Of a stretch of 64,000 nt of DNA, positions 51,392 to 62,200 are shown in pieces. The translations under genes and the position numbers were made by a program. Source of the DNA: Chitinophagaceae bacterium (GTDB lineage: Bacteria > Bacteroidota > Bacteroidia > Chitinophagales > Chitinophagaceae); contig JADKJV010000017.1 of the NCBI GenBank assembly GCA_016720825.1, positions 26,521 through 90,520 on the forward strand, read 5' to 3'. Below the pieces are notes generated by a model. That model ran no database searches. It was not told the origin of the DNA and saw nothing but the letters and a program-made list of their open reading frames with translations. Each line of letters opens with the position of its first letter. Positions within the stretch are counted from its first letter, which is position 1.

Positions 51392-54300
51392 TATTGTTTC
51401 ACAAACTTCTCCTCTTTGATCATAGCACCATCGGCGCCATTCACACGGAGATAATACATTCCACGTGCCAGTTTACTGATATCAATGCTGGTATTACCGT
51501 TCAACAGCGCCTGTGTTTGGATCTGGCGGCCATTGATGTCAATTACCGTAATCGTCTTACGGGAATCATTACCTGAAACATTCACATTCAGCACCTGTGT
51601 AGCCGGATTGGGGAACAGGTTCAGTTTAACCACATTGCTGTTATCCGTGAAAATGTTCTCACGGGCTGCAGTACCAAGCTGCACTTTCAGTGTGTAACAA
51701 ACTGTTGCGCTGTTCGCGCCATTGTATCCGAATACCTGGGCGTAATACGTACCTGGCGTCATTGTCCGGGTGATGGTTTCACTGGTAGTGCCACCCGCCT
51801 GTGAAATGGCAAGCTGTGAACCTGTGCTGCTGAGCAGTTTCAGGTCATAGTCGCCAGGCAGTGTAGTCAGCGTAATAGTGATCGTTCCGCCGGTTGTAAT
51901 GACGAATTTGTAATGGTCAATATCACCGGTCGGGCTGATCAGTCCGGTTACGTTGGTATTGAATGGAATGGTTGCTGCACCTGCAGTAGTTCCGTTTGTG
52001 GAATTATCCAGGGCATTGGCACAACCGCCTGAAGAAGTCGTAACTCCAAAATTGAGATTATAACATACAGATGTGCTGAACGCACCGCTGAAACCAATCA
52101 CACGGGCATAATAAGTGCCTGCGGCCTGGTTAGTCAGTGTTACGGTTTCATTACCTGTACCACCCGCAGTTGAACTGCCGATTTGTGTACCGGCCGAATT
52201 ATATACATACAGGTCGTAATCGCCCGGCAGGTTGGTCAGCGTTACACTGAAATTACCTGTGGCAGTTGTTACCACCCTGTACCAGTCAATATCTGTAGCA
52301 GAACCAATCGCTGCGGAAGTGGCAGTATTGGCACTGATAGTGGCAGCCGTTGCCTGTGTTTCATTGGCTTCAAATGCAGTTACACAACCAGCCTGTGTGG
52401 CTGTTGTAGTAAACTGTGCCTGTGTATAAGCACTGCTGCCGGATGCACAATTGGTTCTCACTCTCCAATCGTATAATGAAGAGGCTGTTAAACCAGACAG
52501 GTTAACCGAAGTGGCTGTTGTAGCTGTTGCTGCATTTGTCCAGGTAGCTGAACTGTTCAGTTTATAATCCACATCATAAGATACAGCACCGCTAACTGCA
52601 GTCCAGCTTACGGTTGCTGCAGATGCAGTAACACCGGAAGAAGCCAGACCAGCAGGCGCGCCGCAGGTAACCAGTGATGTTGTGGTGAACTGTGCCTGTG
52701 TATAAGCACTGCTGCCTGAAGCGCAATTGGTCCTTACCCTCCAGTCATACAATGAACCATCTGTTAAACCACTCAGGTTAACAGAAGTGGCGGTTGTGGC
52801 TGTTGCTGCATTTGTCCAGGTAGCTGAACTGTTCAGTTTGTAATCCACATCATAAGATACAGCACCGCTAACCGCTGTCCAGCTAATGGTGGCAGCAGAA
52901 GTAGTGATGCCGGAAGTAGCGAGTCCTGCAGGACTGCCGCAACCTGAACCTGATGTGATCGTGAAATTGGTATTGGAAATATCAAAGAAGATATTACCCA
53001 CTGCTTCCACTTTAATACGCGCTGTATTTGACGGTGTATTGGGAATAGTGACTGCCTGGGTACCATCGTTTGGTGTGCTTGCCAGGAGGGTGGAGAATGT
53101 AGCACCACCATCCGTAGACAATGAAATTTTCACATTCGCACAACTGACAGGTGTGAGGTTGGTTGAATTCACACTCCAGGTGATAGTCTGAGCAGAATTA
53201 CCGGCCCAGGATACTGCCGTGTTGGGTGCAGTAACTGCGAAAGGACCTGCTGTTCCATTGACAGTAATCACCACGTTGGCATCTTTGTTATTGCCACCAC
53301 CTGCATGATTATCACGAACGAGTACACGGAAATTGAGTGTACGTGCCACACCGGGTAAACGCTCCCACTGGTTACCATTCGTACCATCGAGGATAGAAGC
53401 CAGGATGGGGAAGGTACGTGAAGGCGATGTGCTGTAAGTCCGGCTGCGGAACAGCGGACCAGCAGTAGCTGTTGTGCTGGGATTGGTGGTTGCAGAAGTT
53501 CCTGCATTCATTTGTTCCCAGGTATAAGTCAGGATATCACCATCCACATCAGTGGCTGATGCAGTTAAAGTAAATGGTGTTGATTTGGGTATTGTGAAAT
53601 TGCCGCCACCGTTGGGAACGGGTGCCGTGTTACCTGTGATTGTAGTAACAGCGCAGGCTGCGCCACCTGTGGCTAATTTGATATAGTCAGAAATCTGCTC
53701 CACACTGCGGGCATGGAAATAATCATCACTGTGGGGCTGCACATCTGTAGCACCGGTGATACCGGCATAACCCATGATGGTAGAACCGGATCCGGGTTCA
53801 AACTGGGAAGCCGTTCCGCTTTCATTGCGGAAAGTGAATGTATGGTTACCACCAAACTGGTGACCCATTTCATGCGTGGTATAATCCACTACAAAAGGAT
53901 CTCCTTCAGGCGTAACGTGTGATGTGAAACCGCTTCCTTTTGAACCGGTTTTACAAACACAACCAATGCAACCGGCATTACCATTGTTGTTGGCAGCGCT
54001 GGCTTCTTTATGTACAAGGTGACCGATATCATAATTGGCGTTGCCAATCACGGCATCAATGGTCTGCTGTGTTTTTGTATTCCATTCTGTAGTCCAGGGA
54101 TCGGTAGATGCATTCAGGTAAATGATCGCATCGTTGTTTGCGATCAGGTTCATGTGAACACCAAAATCCCTTTCGTAAATACCATTGGTACGCGTCATCA
54201 GCGTGTTCATGGCAGCCAGTACTTTGGCTTTACGTTGCGCATCGGTGGTTTCTGTACCGTTCAGGAAATAGTTTGCGTATTCACCGGTACAGGCCAGTGC

Positions 54301-54906
54301 GAGGCGGTAAGTACGAAGACGTCCATCGTCGGCAGAACGGTTTGTTCCTTCATTGATAACATTGCTTACAGAAGCTTCGGTAGTGCAATTGAATCCGCTG
54401 TGGATATCAGGGCGCACCGGGCGTGCATAAACAACATACAATTGGTTTTCCCTTTGCACCGGATCAATATAAATGGTCTGGCGGTCGGGTGATAAAATCA
54501 TTCCGTGAAAACCATCAGGGCCCACACTGAAACGGATCATGGATCCGGGATGTGTGATTCCCTGTCCGGCATAGGAATGGATACCGGGATAACGGGCTGC
54601 CAATGCAGGATCCATAACAGGTGCATCGGCAACGCGATACTGTTCCATCACACCCAGGTCACTGGGAATGGAAATGATCAGTCCGGATTGCGAAGGCTGT
54701 ACACGGTCAATAGATGGTGCGGTGGCGGCAGTAGCGGCCATCACAGTTTCATTCAGTTGGAAGAGCAGATATACCGGGGGTTGGTATCTGTTGGCAAAAA
54801 GATTTGCCGGTACCCGCGATGCATCGGCTACTTTCCACGGGTTTTGCTGTGCAAATGCAGAAAACTGTGTGCACAGTATGGCCATGAAGAGGAGCGTTTT
54901 TTTCAT
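51391..54906 (-). CDS. T9SS-sorted reprolysin-like zinc metalloprotease, multi-domain
   Basis: 1171 residues. A signal peptide (KKTLLFMAILCTQFSAFAQ) precedes a propeptide-like region and an M12B-type protease domain with TTHEMGHQFGGNHTF (HExxHxxGxxH, about residues 345-359). Then comes a cadherin/PKD-type domain (TASATDVDGDILTYTWEQM) and two nearly identical FN3 repeats (about 650-840; DVDYKLNSSATWTNAATATTATSVNLSGLT occurs twice). Two PPC-like domains follow (DIDWYRVVTTATGNFSVTLTNLPGDYDLYVYN and similar). The C-terminal KLNLFPNPATQVLNV...GMYYLRVNG is the type A Por sorting domain. Secreted to the cell surface or medium by T9SS. Confidence 0.93.
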   Translation of the reverse strand: MKKTLLFMAILCTQFSAFAQQNPWKVADASRVPANLFANRYQPPVYLLFQLNETVMAATAATAPSIDRVQPSQSGLIISIPSDLGVMEQYRVADAPVMDPALAARYPGIHSYAGQGITHPGSMIRFSVGPDGFHGMILSPDRQTIYIDPVQRENQLYVVYARPVRPDIHSGFNCTTEASVSNVINEGTNRSADDGRLRTYRLALACTGEYANYFLNGTETTDAQRKAKVLAAMNTLMTRTNGIYERDFGVHMNLIANNDAIIYLNASTDPWTTEWNTKTQQTIDAVIGNANYDIGHLVHKEASAANNNGNAGCIGCVCKTGSKGSGFTSHVTPEGDPFVVDYTTHEMGHQFGGNHTFTFRNESGTASQFEPGSGSTIMGYAGITGATDVQPHSDDYFHARSVEQISDYIKLATGGAACAVTTITGNTAPVPNGGGNFTIPKSTPFTLTASATDVDGDILTYTWEQMNAGTSATTNPSTTATAGPLFRSRTYSTSPSRTFPILASILDGTNGNQWERLPGVARTLNFRVLVRDNHAGGGNNKDANVVITVNGTAGPFAVTAPNTAVSWAGNSAQTITWSVNSTNLTPVSCANVKISLSTDGGATFSTLLASTPNDGTQAVTIPNTPSNTARIKVEAVGNIFFDISNTNFTITSGSGCGSPAGLATSGITTSAATISWTAVSGAVSYDVDYKLNSSATWTNAATATTATSVNLSGLTDGSLYDWRVRTNCASGSSAYTQAQFTTTSLVTCGAPAGLASSGVTASAATVSWTAVSGAVSYDVDYKLNSSATWTNAATATTATSVNLSGLTASSLYDWRVRTNCASGSSAYTQAQFTTTATQAGCVTAFEANETQATAATISANTATSAAIGSATDIDWYRVVTTATGNFSVTLTNLPGDYDLYVYNSAGTQIGSSTAGGTGNETVTLTNQAAGTYYARVIGFSGAFSTSVCYNLNFGVTTSSGGCANALDNSTNGTTAGAATIPFNTNVTGLISPTGDIDHYKFVITTGGTITITLTTLPGDYDLKLLSSTGSQLAISQAGGTTSETITRTMTPGTYYAQVFGYNGANSATVCYTLKVQLGTAARENIFTDNSNVVKLNLFPNPATQVLNVNVSGNDSRKTITVIDINGRQIQTQALLNGNTSIDISKLARGMYYLRVNGADGAMIKEEKFVKQ

Positions 54907-55306
54907 CTACGTTGGAATTTTGGTTTGGTAAATGTTATTTGGTGAATGCTAAAATGTGGCCGAATATAATGGAATCCGGCTAACAGTCATTAGTATAAAT
55001 ACTGCGATTTTTACGATGTTGATAACTTGAGGATTTTCTTACATGTTTCTGACAAAACAGGCAACCAATAAGATTGATTTCCGATTTAAGCTGCCATGTC
55101 CGGGCAACACATTCCCACAAAACCACCTGCTAAACCGCCCTGTTGCTGTTTGTTCTTGTGAATGGAAAAGATTACATTGTATTTGGTTAAGGTCCCGGCC
55201 GGGATCATTGTATTCCCTCCTGCTGATTGGTATCACAATCATTTTCCCGCGAAAACAAATAATAACCAACCCCGTATTACATTATAAGCAAACCCTTTTC
55301 CCTAAC
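54907..55306. other. Intergenic region between divergent genes
   Basis: Contains the promoters of the protease and of the M19-like gene. ORFs on both strands (about 76-88 codons) overlap each other and lack signal peptides or motifs, so no gene is called. Confidence 0.4.
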
Positions 55307-55348
55307 TGATATCTGACATCTGATATCTGATATCTAATATCTATTTAT
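55307..55348. repeat. Heptad array ending at a start codon (TGATATC units)
   Basis: Six units: TGATATC, TGACATC, TGATATC, TGATATC, TAATATC, TATTTAT. The next base is the A of the ATG at 55349, so the array forms the whole immediate 5' region of the gene. Confidence 0.88.
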
Positions 55349-56965
55349 ATGGATTATTTTGACTTCCACACCCACATCGTCTTCAAACAGGTATTTGCGG
55401 AACATCCGAATATCAATTCTTATCTCACTTCTAAAGATGTGAGTACAATTCCTGATCTGTGTTCTGATCTTTCTAATATACTCGCCTCACAGATACACCA
55501 GGCTGAACTGGCCAATTTAGGTGGCGGCGTAATCACCGGTGCCGTTTTATATGGCCTGGAGAGTTACATCGCGGATACAGTTAAAGGGATGACCAAATTG
55601 CTTAAACCTGGTTCCCGTCACAAACTGGACGTTAAGTTATTGGTGAATATTGCAAATAATACAGAGCGCGCGTTCACAGATTTTACGATGAACAGAACAC
55701 TCCAGCGCTATCTTGATGCCACAGAGACTTTTCATGTTTTGAAAACCGAAGACTTTGAAGATGGTAAAATGCCCCATAAAGTGAATGTGTTTTTTGTAGT
55801 GGAGGGTTGTCATTCCCTGGTTGATTCAGTAAATAAATATGATGGCGTTACCAGATTCCCCCCGGATGAAATTCTGGCCAACCTGGCAATACTTTGCAAC
55901 AAGGTGCCGGTTATTTCAGTGAACCCCACGCACATGCAGCAATCCAATCTCTGCAATCATGCGTTTGGTATGCAGATGGCAAAACCCGATCCGTTTTTCC
56001 CGCGTGAAAGCGGATTGACAGCGGATGGCCGGAAAGTGATACAGGGTCTTTTCAATAAAGGGATTTGCCCCGATTTAAAACACATGAGTGTTAAATCCAG
56101 GCGTGACCTGATTACTGATGTGAAGGCAAATTTTTATGATAATCCCCAGCCCCTGCTATGTACGCATGCTGCATTTACCGGAATTTATTTCCGTGACTGG
56201 ACAAAACTCATTTCGAAAAAAGAAGTTGTTCTTAACGAGGACGGACAACCTGATGCATACTATCTTGAAATAGCAAAATCCAAACAGATCCGTTTTGGTG
56301 GGCAGGAGAAAGACTTCAACCCCGCTTTCAATACATCAACCATAAACCTGTTTGATGAGGAAATAGAAGAAATCATAAAAAGCGGCGGTGTCATCGGTTT
56401 ATCTATGGACAGACGTATACTGGGCTACCTGGATTACCTGGATGATAGTTTTGATGACTTCCTGGACGAAAACGCACTGGTGGTCGACAAAGAATATTTC
56501 TCTCCCAAAGAATGGGAAGACCTGGGCCTGGATAATAAACCTATTGGCAACGGCATTAATCCGCTGGATTGTATAAAAATGGGTGAACTGCCCCGCAGCA
56601 CAGATACTAACACGAGTCCGTCTATCAATGATTATTACAGTAACCACGTACTTCTGCAGATCAGGCATTTCCTGCAGGTTTGCCACAATGCCGGGGATAT
56701 TGCCATGGAAGACGCCATCCAGTGTATCACAATCGGCTCCGATTTCGACGGGCTGATCAATCCGTTTTTCACCACAGATGCTGTGGTTGCCATGGAAAAA
56801 CTGAAAAAATATATACTGAAAAAGCTGAAACCTTTCCTGATGGCACACACTGATTCTGCAGTATGGGCCGGCGACTTCGATGTAAAAGGTTTTTGTGATA
56901 AACTGTTTTATACAAATGGAAAGGAATTTATCCTAAAACGGCTTAAAGTACAAGCTGCATTATAA
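55349..56965 (+). CDS. Membrane-dipeptidase-like metallohydrolase (peptidase M19 related)
   Basis: 538 residues without signal peptide. DFHTHIVF at the very start supplies the His-x-His of an amidohydrolase barrel. FFVVEGCHSL has the bridging Glu, VISVNPTHM follows, LTADGRKVIQGLFNKGICPDLKHMS and CTHAAFTG give further His ligands, and ITIGSDFDGL near the C-terminus is the usual final Asp. The order matches M19 renal dipeptidases, but the protein is longer because of insertions around 290-420 rich in Asp and Glu. Likely cytoplasmic; substrate unknown. Confidence 0.75.
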   Translation: MDYFDFHTHIVFKQVFAEHPNINSYLTSKDVSTIPDLCSDLSNILASQIHQAELANLGGGVITGAVLYGLESYIADTVKGMTKLLKPGSRHKLDVKLLVNIANNTERAFTDFTMNRTLQRYLDATETFHVLKTEDFEDGKMPHKVNVFFVVEGCHSLVDSVNKYDGVTRFPPDEILANLAILCNKVPVISVNPTHMQQSNLCNHAFGMQMAKPDPFFPRESGLTADGRKVIQGLFNKGICPDLKHMSVKSRRDLITDVKANFYDNPQPLLCTHAAFTGIYFRDWTKLISKKEVVLNEDGQPDAYYLEIAKSKQIRFGGQEKDFNPAFNTSTINLFDEEIEEIIKSGGVIGLSMDRRILGYLDYLDDSFDDFLDENALVVDKEYFSPKEWEDLGLDNKPIGNGINPLDCIKMGELPRSTDTNTSPSINDYYSNHVLLQIRHFLQVCHNAGDIAMEDAIQCITIGSDFDGLINPFFTTDAVVAMEKLKKYILKKLKPFLMAHTDSAVWAGDFDVKGFCDKLFYTNGKEFILKRLKVQAAL

Positions 56966-57031
56966 TAAATCGCTGGCTGACGGACACAACCGTTCCTTAC
57001 CGTCAGGTTCTGACCGGTCACGACGGCCCAA

Positions 57032-57039
57032 TAGTTTTG
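57032..57039 (+). promoter_or_regulatory. Possible promoter -7 element upstream of the cupin gene
   Basis: TAGTTTTG fits TAnnTTTG. It lies 122 nt before the ATG, so the mRNA would have a long 5' region. Confidence 0.35.
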
Positions 57040-57161
57040 CCCCTTTACTCCTGATAGATGCAGGGCAATCCGCTAGCTAATCATCCATCCCCGCCATCCA
57101 GTAAACGCACAGGGTTTTCGCACCTCCACGCAGGTAGTTTAGTACTTCTAAACAAACCCGC

Positions 57162-57807
57162 ATGAATAATACCAGCAACCGCCGCGAAGCCCTGCAGCAA
57201 ATAATGATGGCCGCCGCAGGCATCGGATTATTTTCCATGGCATCCTGCAACAGTTCAAAACATGTATCAGCAGTTGGGAAGTCCGCCGACCCGTTACAAC
57301 CATTTTATGTCCCGCCTCCAAAACCGTTAGAACCGGGTCCGGGCGGGCTTGATATCCGGACACTGATCAGGAGCAGCCAGACAAATATGCAGTTCTCCTG
57401 TGGAGTTTGCTGTTGCTCCCAAAAAAATGGGGCCCGCCCCGCACTACCATAAAGAACTGGATGAGTTAATGTATGTATTGGATGGTACAGCAACAGTAAT
57501 GGTGGAAGATAAGGTCTATGAAATCCCCGCAGGTGGATGGCATTTCAGGCCACATGGGAAAGTGCATACTTTCTTTAATCAAACGAACGAATCATTCCGG
57601 GGCATAGATGTGTACTTCAACCAGAATTTTGAGGACTACCTGGAAGAAGTGATTCACCAGATCATCCCCGATATGCTCCAGCGGAACCTGACTCCCGCAG
57701 ATCCGGCTATTGCAAAAAGAATCAATGACCTGCAGGATAAATTCGGTCTTGTCGGATTCCCTGAAAAAAGAGATGGCATCATTAAAAAATTTGGCCTGAT
57801 TGCATAG
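57162..57807 (+). CDS. Exported cupin-domain protein (frameshifted)
   Basis: The N-terminus NNTSNRREALQQIMMAAAGIGLFSMASC combines a twin-arginine-like RR with a lipobox-like Cys. A Pro-rich linker is followed by a single cupin barrel: GPAPHYHKELDELMYVLDGTATVMVEDKVYEIPAGGWHFRPHGKVHTFFN with the metal-binding HxH...E...H pattern. The first part (to SSQTNMQFSC) and second part (VEFAVAPKKMGPAPH) lie in different frames that meet at 57398-57403, where two bases are missing or one is extra in TGTG. The repaired protein has about 215 residues. Confidence 0.78.
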
Positions 57808-57837
57808 TACCCGATTGCTTTATTCTAATAATTCTCC

Positions 57838-59217
57838 ATGAAATTTTTTTTCCTCCTGCTGATGGCAATTTCTGTAACAGCTGCAGCACAAAATACAGGC
57901 ATCAATACCACAACACCCAGCCAGGCACTGGATGTAAACGGAAAACTGCAAGTTGGAAATGATGCAGCCACTCCCACACCAGGAACAATCCGTTTCAATA
58001 GCCTGCTGAAAGATTTTGAAGGATTTAATGGTCTTCAATGGCTGTCACTAACCGCATCCTACAGCAATGCTCCGGCTGAATATCCAGGCGTACAGGGAGA
58101 ACGGTTGGGATCATCAGTTGCCATTTATGGTAATTATGCCGTTGCGGGCGGTCCGGAAAACAACTGGCTTTGCGGTCCGGGTTCACAGGATGGCAAAGCG
58201 AATGTATATATAAAGGAAAACAACAACTGGCGGTTCCTTCAAACACTGGCACCTGCACCAACTACTTGTGGCAAGAGATTCGGGCATGCTGTTGCCATTT
58301 CTGATAATATAATTGCTATTGGCGCTCCCTATGATGGCGGCTTTGCCAGCGGAGCGGTTTACATTTACCGCAGGACCGGGACTACCTGGAATTTTTCCGA
58401 GAAATTGCTGGGCTCCATCAGTGCAAACTATGAATTCTTTGGGACCTCAGTAAGTATTCACGGAAACTACCTCGCGGTTGGCGCAAAAGGGCTGAGTGAT
58501 GAACCGGGCAAAATCGGCAGGGCATATGTTTTTGAAAATAATGGAGCCAGTTTTACAGAAACCCAAAGAATTGATAACCCTGACAATGACACACATGACC
58601 GTTTTGGATATGCAGTAGCCATTGATAGTACGCACCTGATCATTACTGCACCTGCTGCTTCACCGAATGGCAATGCCGAGCAAGGAAGGGTATTCTGTTA
58701 TAAGTTGGGTGGTGGCACCTGGAACCTTGCTTCCACCATCGCACGTACCAATGGAGAAGCCGGAGATCATTTTGGCGAATGCGTTTCCTTATCCGGAACG
58801 AACCTGTTGATTGGTTGCCCGGGGCTGGATATAGGCGGAGTTATATTTGATTGCGGTGCTGCATTTGTAGTGGCGAAAGACATAAATGATGAATTTAACA
58901 GCGGTGGCATGAATATCATTCCCGATCCGGAAGAAGGATCCGGTAATCAATTCGGATGCGGTGTTGCTGTGGATAATGGCATTATAGTGATCAGTGCCAA
59001 AGGGAGCAGTAACAATGGAAGAGTTTTATTATGGCTGCAGGAAACCAGTGGATGGATATTCAAAAGAACCCTTAAAACCGGGGCCATCACAATAGCGCCG
59101 GGGCCCTGCGTGGCTGTCCATGGATTATCCTATGTCATAGGGGAAAACGGGTTTTCAGTACAATCCCCCTTTACCCCGGCAACCGGTAAAATCACATTAG
59201 GTGATGTGAGGTATTAA
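57838..59217 (+). CDS. Secreted FG-GAP/integrin-like propeller protein
   Basis: 459 residues with signal peptide KFFFLLLMAISVTAAAQ. It begins like Bacteroidota surface proteins (NTGINTTTPSQALDVNGKLQVGND). Seven or so repeats then follow the pattern GxSVAIxGNYxxxGxP: RLGSSVAIYGNYAVAGGP, RFGHAVAISDNIIAIGAPYD, FFGTSVSIHGNYLAVGAKG, RFGYAVAIDSTHLIITAPA, HFGECVSLSGTNLLIGCPG. No enzymatic motif and no T9SS tail. Probably cell-surface binding. Confidence 0.82.
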   Translation: MKFFFLLLMAISVTAAAQNTGINTTTPSQALDVNGKLQVGNDAATPTPGTIRFNSLLKDFEGFNGLQWLSLTASYSNAPAEYPGVQGERLGSSVAIYGNYAVAGGPENNWLCGPGSQDGKANVYIKENNNWRFLQTLAPAPTTCGKRFGHAVAISDNIIAIGAPYDGGFASGAVYIYRRTGTTWNFSEKLLGSISANYEFFGTSVSIHGNYLAVGAKGLSDEPGKIGRAYVFENNGASFTETQRIDNPDNDTHDRFGYAVAIDSTHLIITAPAASPNGNAEQGRVFCYKLGGGTWNLASTIARTNGEAGDHFGECVSLSGTNLLIGCPGLDIGGVIFDCGAAFVVAKDINDEFNSGGMNIIPDPEEGSGNQFGCGVAVDNGIIVISAKGSSNNGRVLLWLQETSGWIFKRTLKTGAITIAPGPCVAVHGLSYVIGENGFSVQSPFTPATGKITLGDVRY

Positions 59218-59247
59218 CCGGGCTGGTAATGATCCATCCATATTTTT

Positions 59248-59255
59248 TATCTTTA
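59248..59255 (+). promoter_or_regulatory. Promoter -7 element abutting the sensor kinase
   Basis: TATCTTTA ends 4 nt before the ATG at 59260. Confidence 0.55.
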
Positions 59256-59259
59256 TCAA

Positions 59260-62200
59260 ATGCGGGCTTCCCTTTTATTCATTTTCCTGTTTTTTACCAA
59301 AGCCCTCCAGGGGCAACCGCACTTATTCAAAACATTTTCCACCCATGAAGGCCTTAGTAATAATAATGTTACCTGTTTTGTAAAAGACAAACAAGGTTTC
59401 CTCTGGGTAGGCACCCAAAACGGGTTAAACCGGTTCGATGGAAATGCTTTTGATCATTTTTACAATAATCCTGGCGACAGCAACAGCATTGCCAGTAATG
59501 AAATCCAGACACTTTACCGGGATTCAAAAGACAGGATATGGATTGGAACTGCAGCGGGAATCAGTGTGCTGGAGCCTGGCCAAAAAAAATTCCTCAATTA
59601 TGCCCCTGACACGCTGGTGTTGCCACGCATCGGCCAGTTTTTTGCGGCGATACAGGAAGACCATCAGGGAAAAATATGGACAGGCTGCAGCTATGACCTG
59701 CTCATTTTTGATCCGCTCACACAAACATTCGCCAGCAGTGGATGGATGAGATTTGCAGCTACCGTTAAGCCGGCCAAAGGCAATCACACACGTATTGCCG
59801 TCATCAGTATACAGCCTAAATCAACAGATGAGTTTTGGGTGCTCACCACGTATGGTTTATTCAGTGTGCATACCAGCAGCAGGCAGTTCAGGTATTACCC
59901 CTGCGATTTATCTGACGATTTTTATGGCAGCAGCATCAGTTACATTGACCCGGCAGGGAAGTTATGGATTGGCACCTATGACCATGACATCATCTCATTT
60001 GATCCGGCAAAAAATGAATGGCAGCAAATCAACATCCCGGCTTCCCTCCGCGATGAAAGAGGCTTGCATATTGCGTATGGAATACAACCTTATCACAATG
60101 ACACCTTGATATTCTGTTCAGATAAAAAACTATTGCTCTACCATCCGGCATCGTCTACCTTCAGCCTTTTCAAACAGGATGGTAATAAAAACATACCAGA
60201 TACTTATTTTTTTCAAATCATGCGCGACGGCCAGCATTACTGGATGGCCGCAACATCCGGGCTTGTCAGCATGCAGGAGAAAAAAACTGTATTCACCTAT
60301 CATACAACGCCTGGTTTAACCCAGACTTACCGGGTATTCAACAGGCCGGGCTTCCCACAGGTTTATATGGGAAATTTTGCAGACCGGATAGTAAACATAA
60401 ATACAATCACCGGCCAGGCAACGCCCCTGCTGCTTGGTAACAAACCAGTCAGGGAAGGACTTCGTTACTATACCTCATACAACACCGATACGGGGTTTAT
60501 CAGCACCGGCGATCATTTATACCTGTTGCAACAGCAAAAAATGTCGTTACATGAAATAACACTGCCTCCCAAAAAATTTCCCGACAATGACTATTCCGTC
60601 AGGAATCTGGTTACAGACCGCGAAGGGATTGCATGGCTCCGCTTAAGCAGTCAGGGTATTTGCCGGTATGAACCCCGGTCTGGTATCATCGCTTTTATGG
60701 ATTTTATCCCCGCCGCTTCTGAAAAAGAATATGCTTACCTCTATTATGATTCGCTGACACATTCCCTCGTTACTGCCGTGTATAATGAAGGCATCTATAT
60801 TTATGATATTAACCGCAGGCAAACCCGGCATTTGCTTTTAAACCTGCATCCCTCCCAGCGTGGGGCAGCCATTGCCAATATATGTGGCAATAATAAAGGA
60901 ACCATTTACCTCGCGGATATAAACAACGGTTTATACCGGATCAATTTGCTGGTTAACGACACTGTAAAACGTTACACCAGTTTGCAGGGATTGCCGGGCA
61001 ATATCTGTTATTGGTGTACTACGGATAATGCAGGTTATGTATGGATTGCCACACCAACCGGGGTTTGCCGGATGGATCCGGAAAAAGAAACCTTTACTGA
61101 TTTCGGGATTGACCAGGGGCATCCGGGTAATGCCAGTTTCCTGAGTGCTGACCAGTCAGGCAATATTTACCAGCCCTGGATGGATGGGTATTACTCCTGG
61201 AATACCTCTTCATTCCAGGCAGATCCTCCCAGAGGGAAAATATACCTGAGAAATTGTATGATGAATGATACTGCCTTACCGGAAGACAGTTTGTATCATT
61301 TTGCAGCCGGGGAAAATAACCTCAGTTTCCAGTTTGGCTATTTATTACTGAGTGAAAATTCAACGGTGGATCTTGGAATACCGGATAAACAATGCGGCCT
61401 GGCTGCAGTTACCCGAAAACCATGCGGTTGCTTTTTCAAGCCTTGCTCCCGGCAGCTATCATATCCAGGTCAGGGAAAAAAAATTCCCGGATGCCATATT
61501 CCATCTTCGCTTCACAATCAGAACACCGGTCTGGGCCCGTTGGTGGTTTATTGTATTAAGCGGCATGCTCATCACCGCCGCTGTGTATTATCTTTTCCGC
61601 CGCCGGCTGAATACCATCCGGAAAGAGGAATCCCTCAAACAAAAAATAGCAGCCACTGAAATGATGGCCCTGCGTGCGCAAATGAATCCGCATTTTATTT
61701 TTAACTGCATCAGCAGTATCGGCAATTTTATATTGGGAAACGATAAGGAAAACGCCAGCCATTACCTCAACCAGTTTGCCAAACTGATCCGGAATATTCT
61801 TGATAACAGCAAAAATGATGTGATCCCGTTCTGGAAAGACTGGGAAACACTTTCCTTTTATCTTGAAATAGAAAAACTGCGTAACAACAATTCATTTATC
61901 TGCAAGATGGAAGCAGATGAAACGCTGCTGAACGGGCATTATAAAATCCCGCCACTGGTTATTCAGCCTTATATTGAAAACGCCATCCACCACGGACTGA
62001 GAGCACTGAAAAAACAGGCAGGGTATTTTAACCATCACAGCCAAACTCAGAGAGGAATCCTGGAATACCGGATTGAAGACAATGGCATTGGCCGTGAGCA
62101 GGCTGCCGCCAGCCGTTATATGCATGTTACACACCAAAGCTACGGCATGCAGTTAAGCCGGGAACGTATTGAACTGTTTAATGACCAATCCGGGAATTCT

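Noticed and set aside
55039..55309. Two overlapping ORFs of 76 and 88 codons in the gap before the M19-like gene
   Set aside because: They lie on opposite strands of the same segment and have no signal peptide, motif or upstream promoter element.
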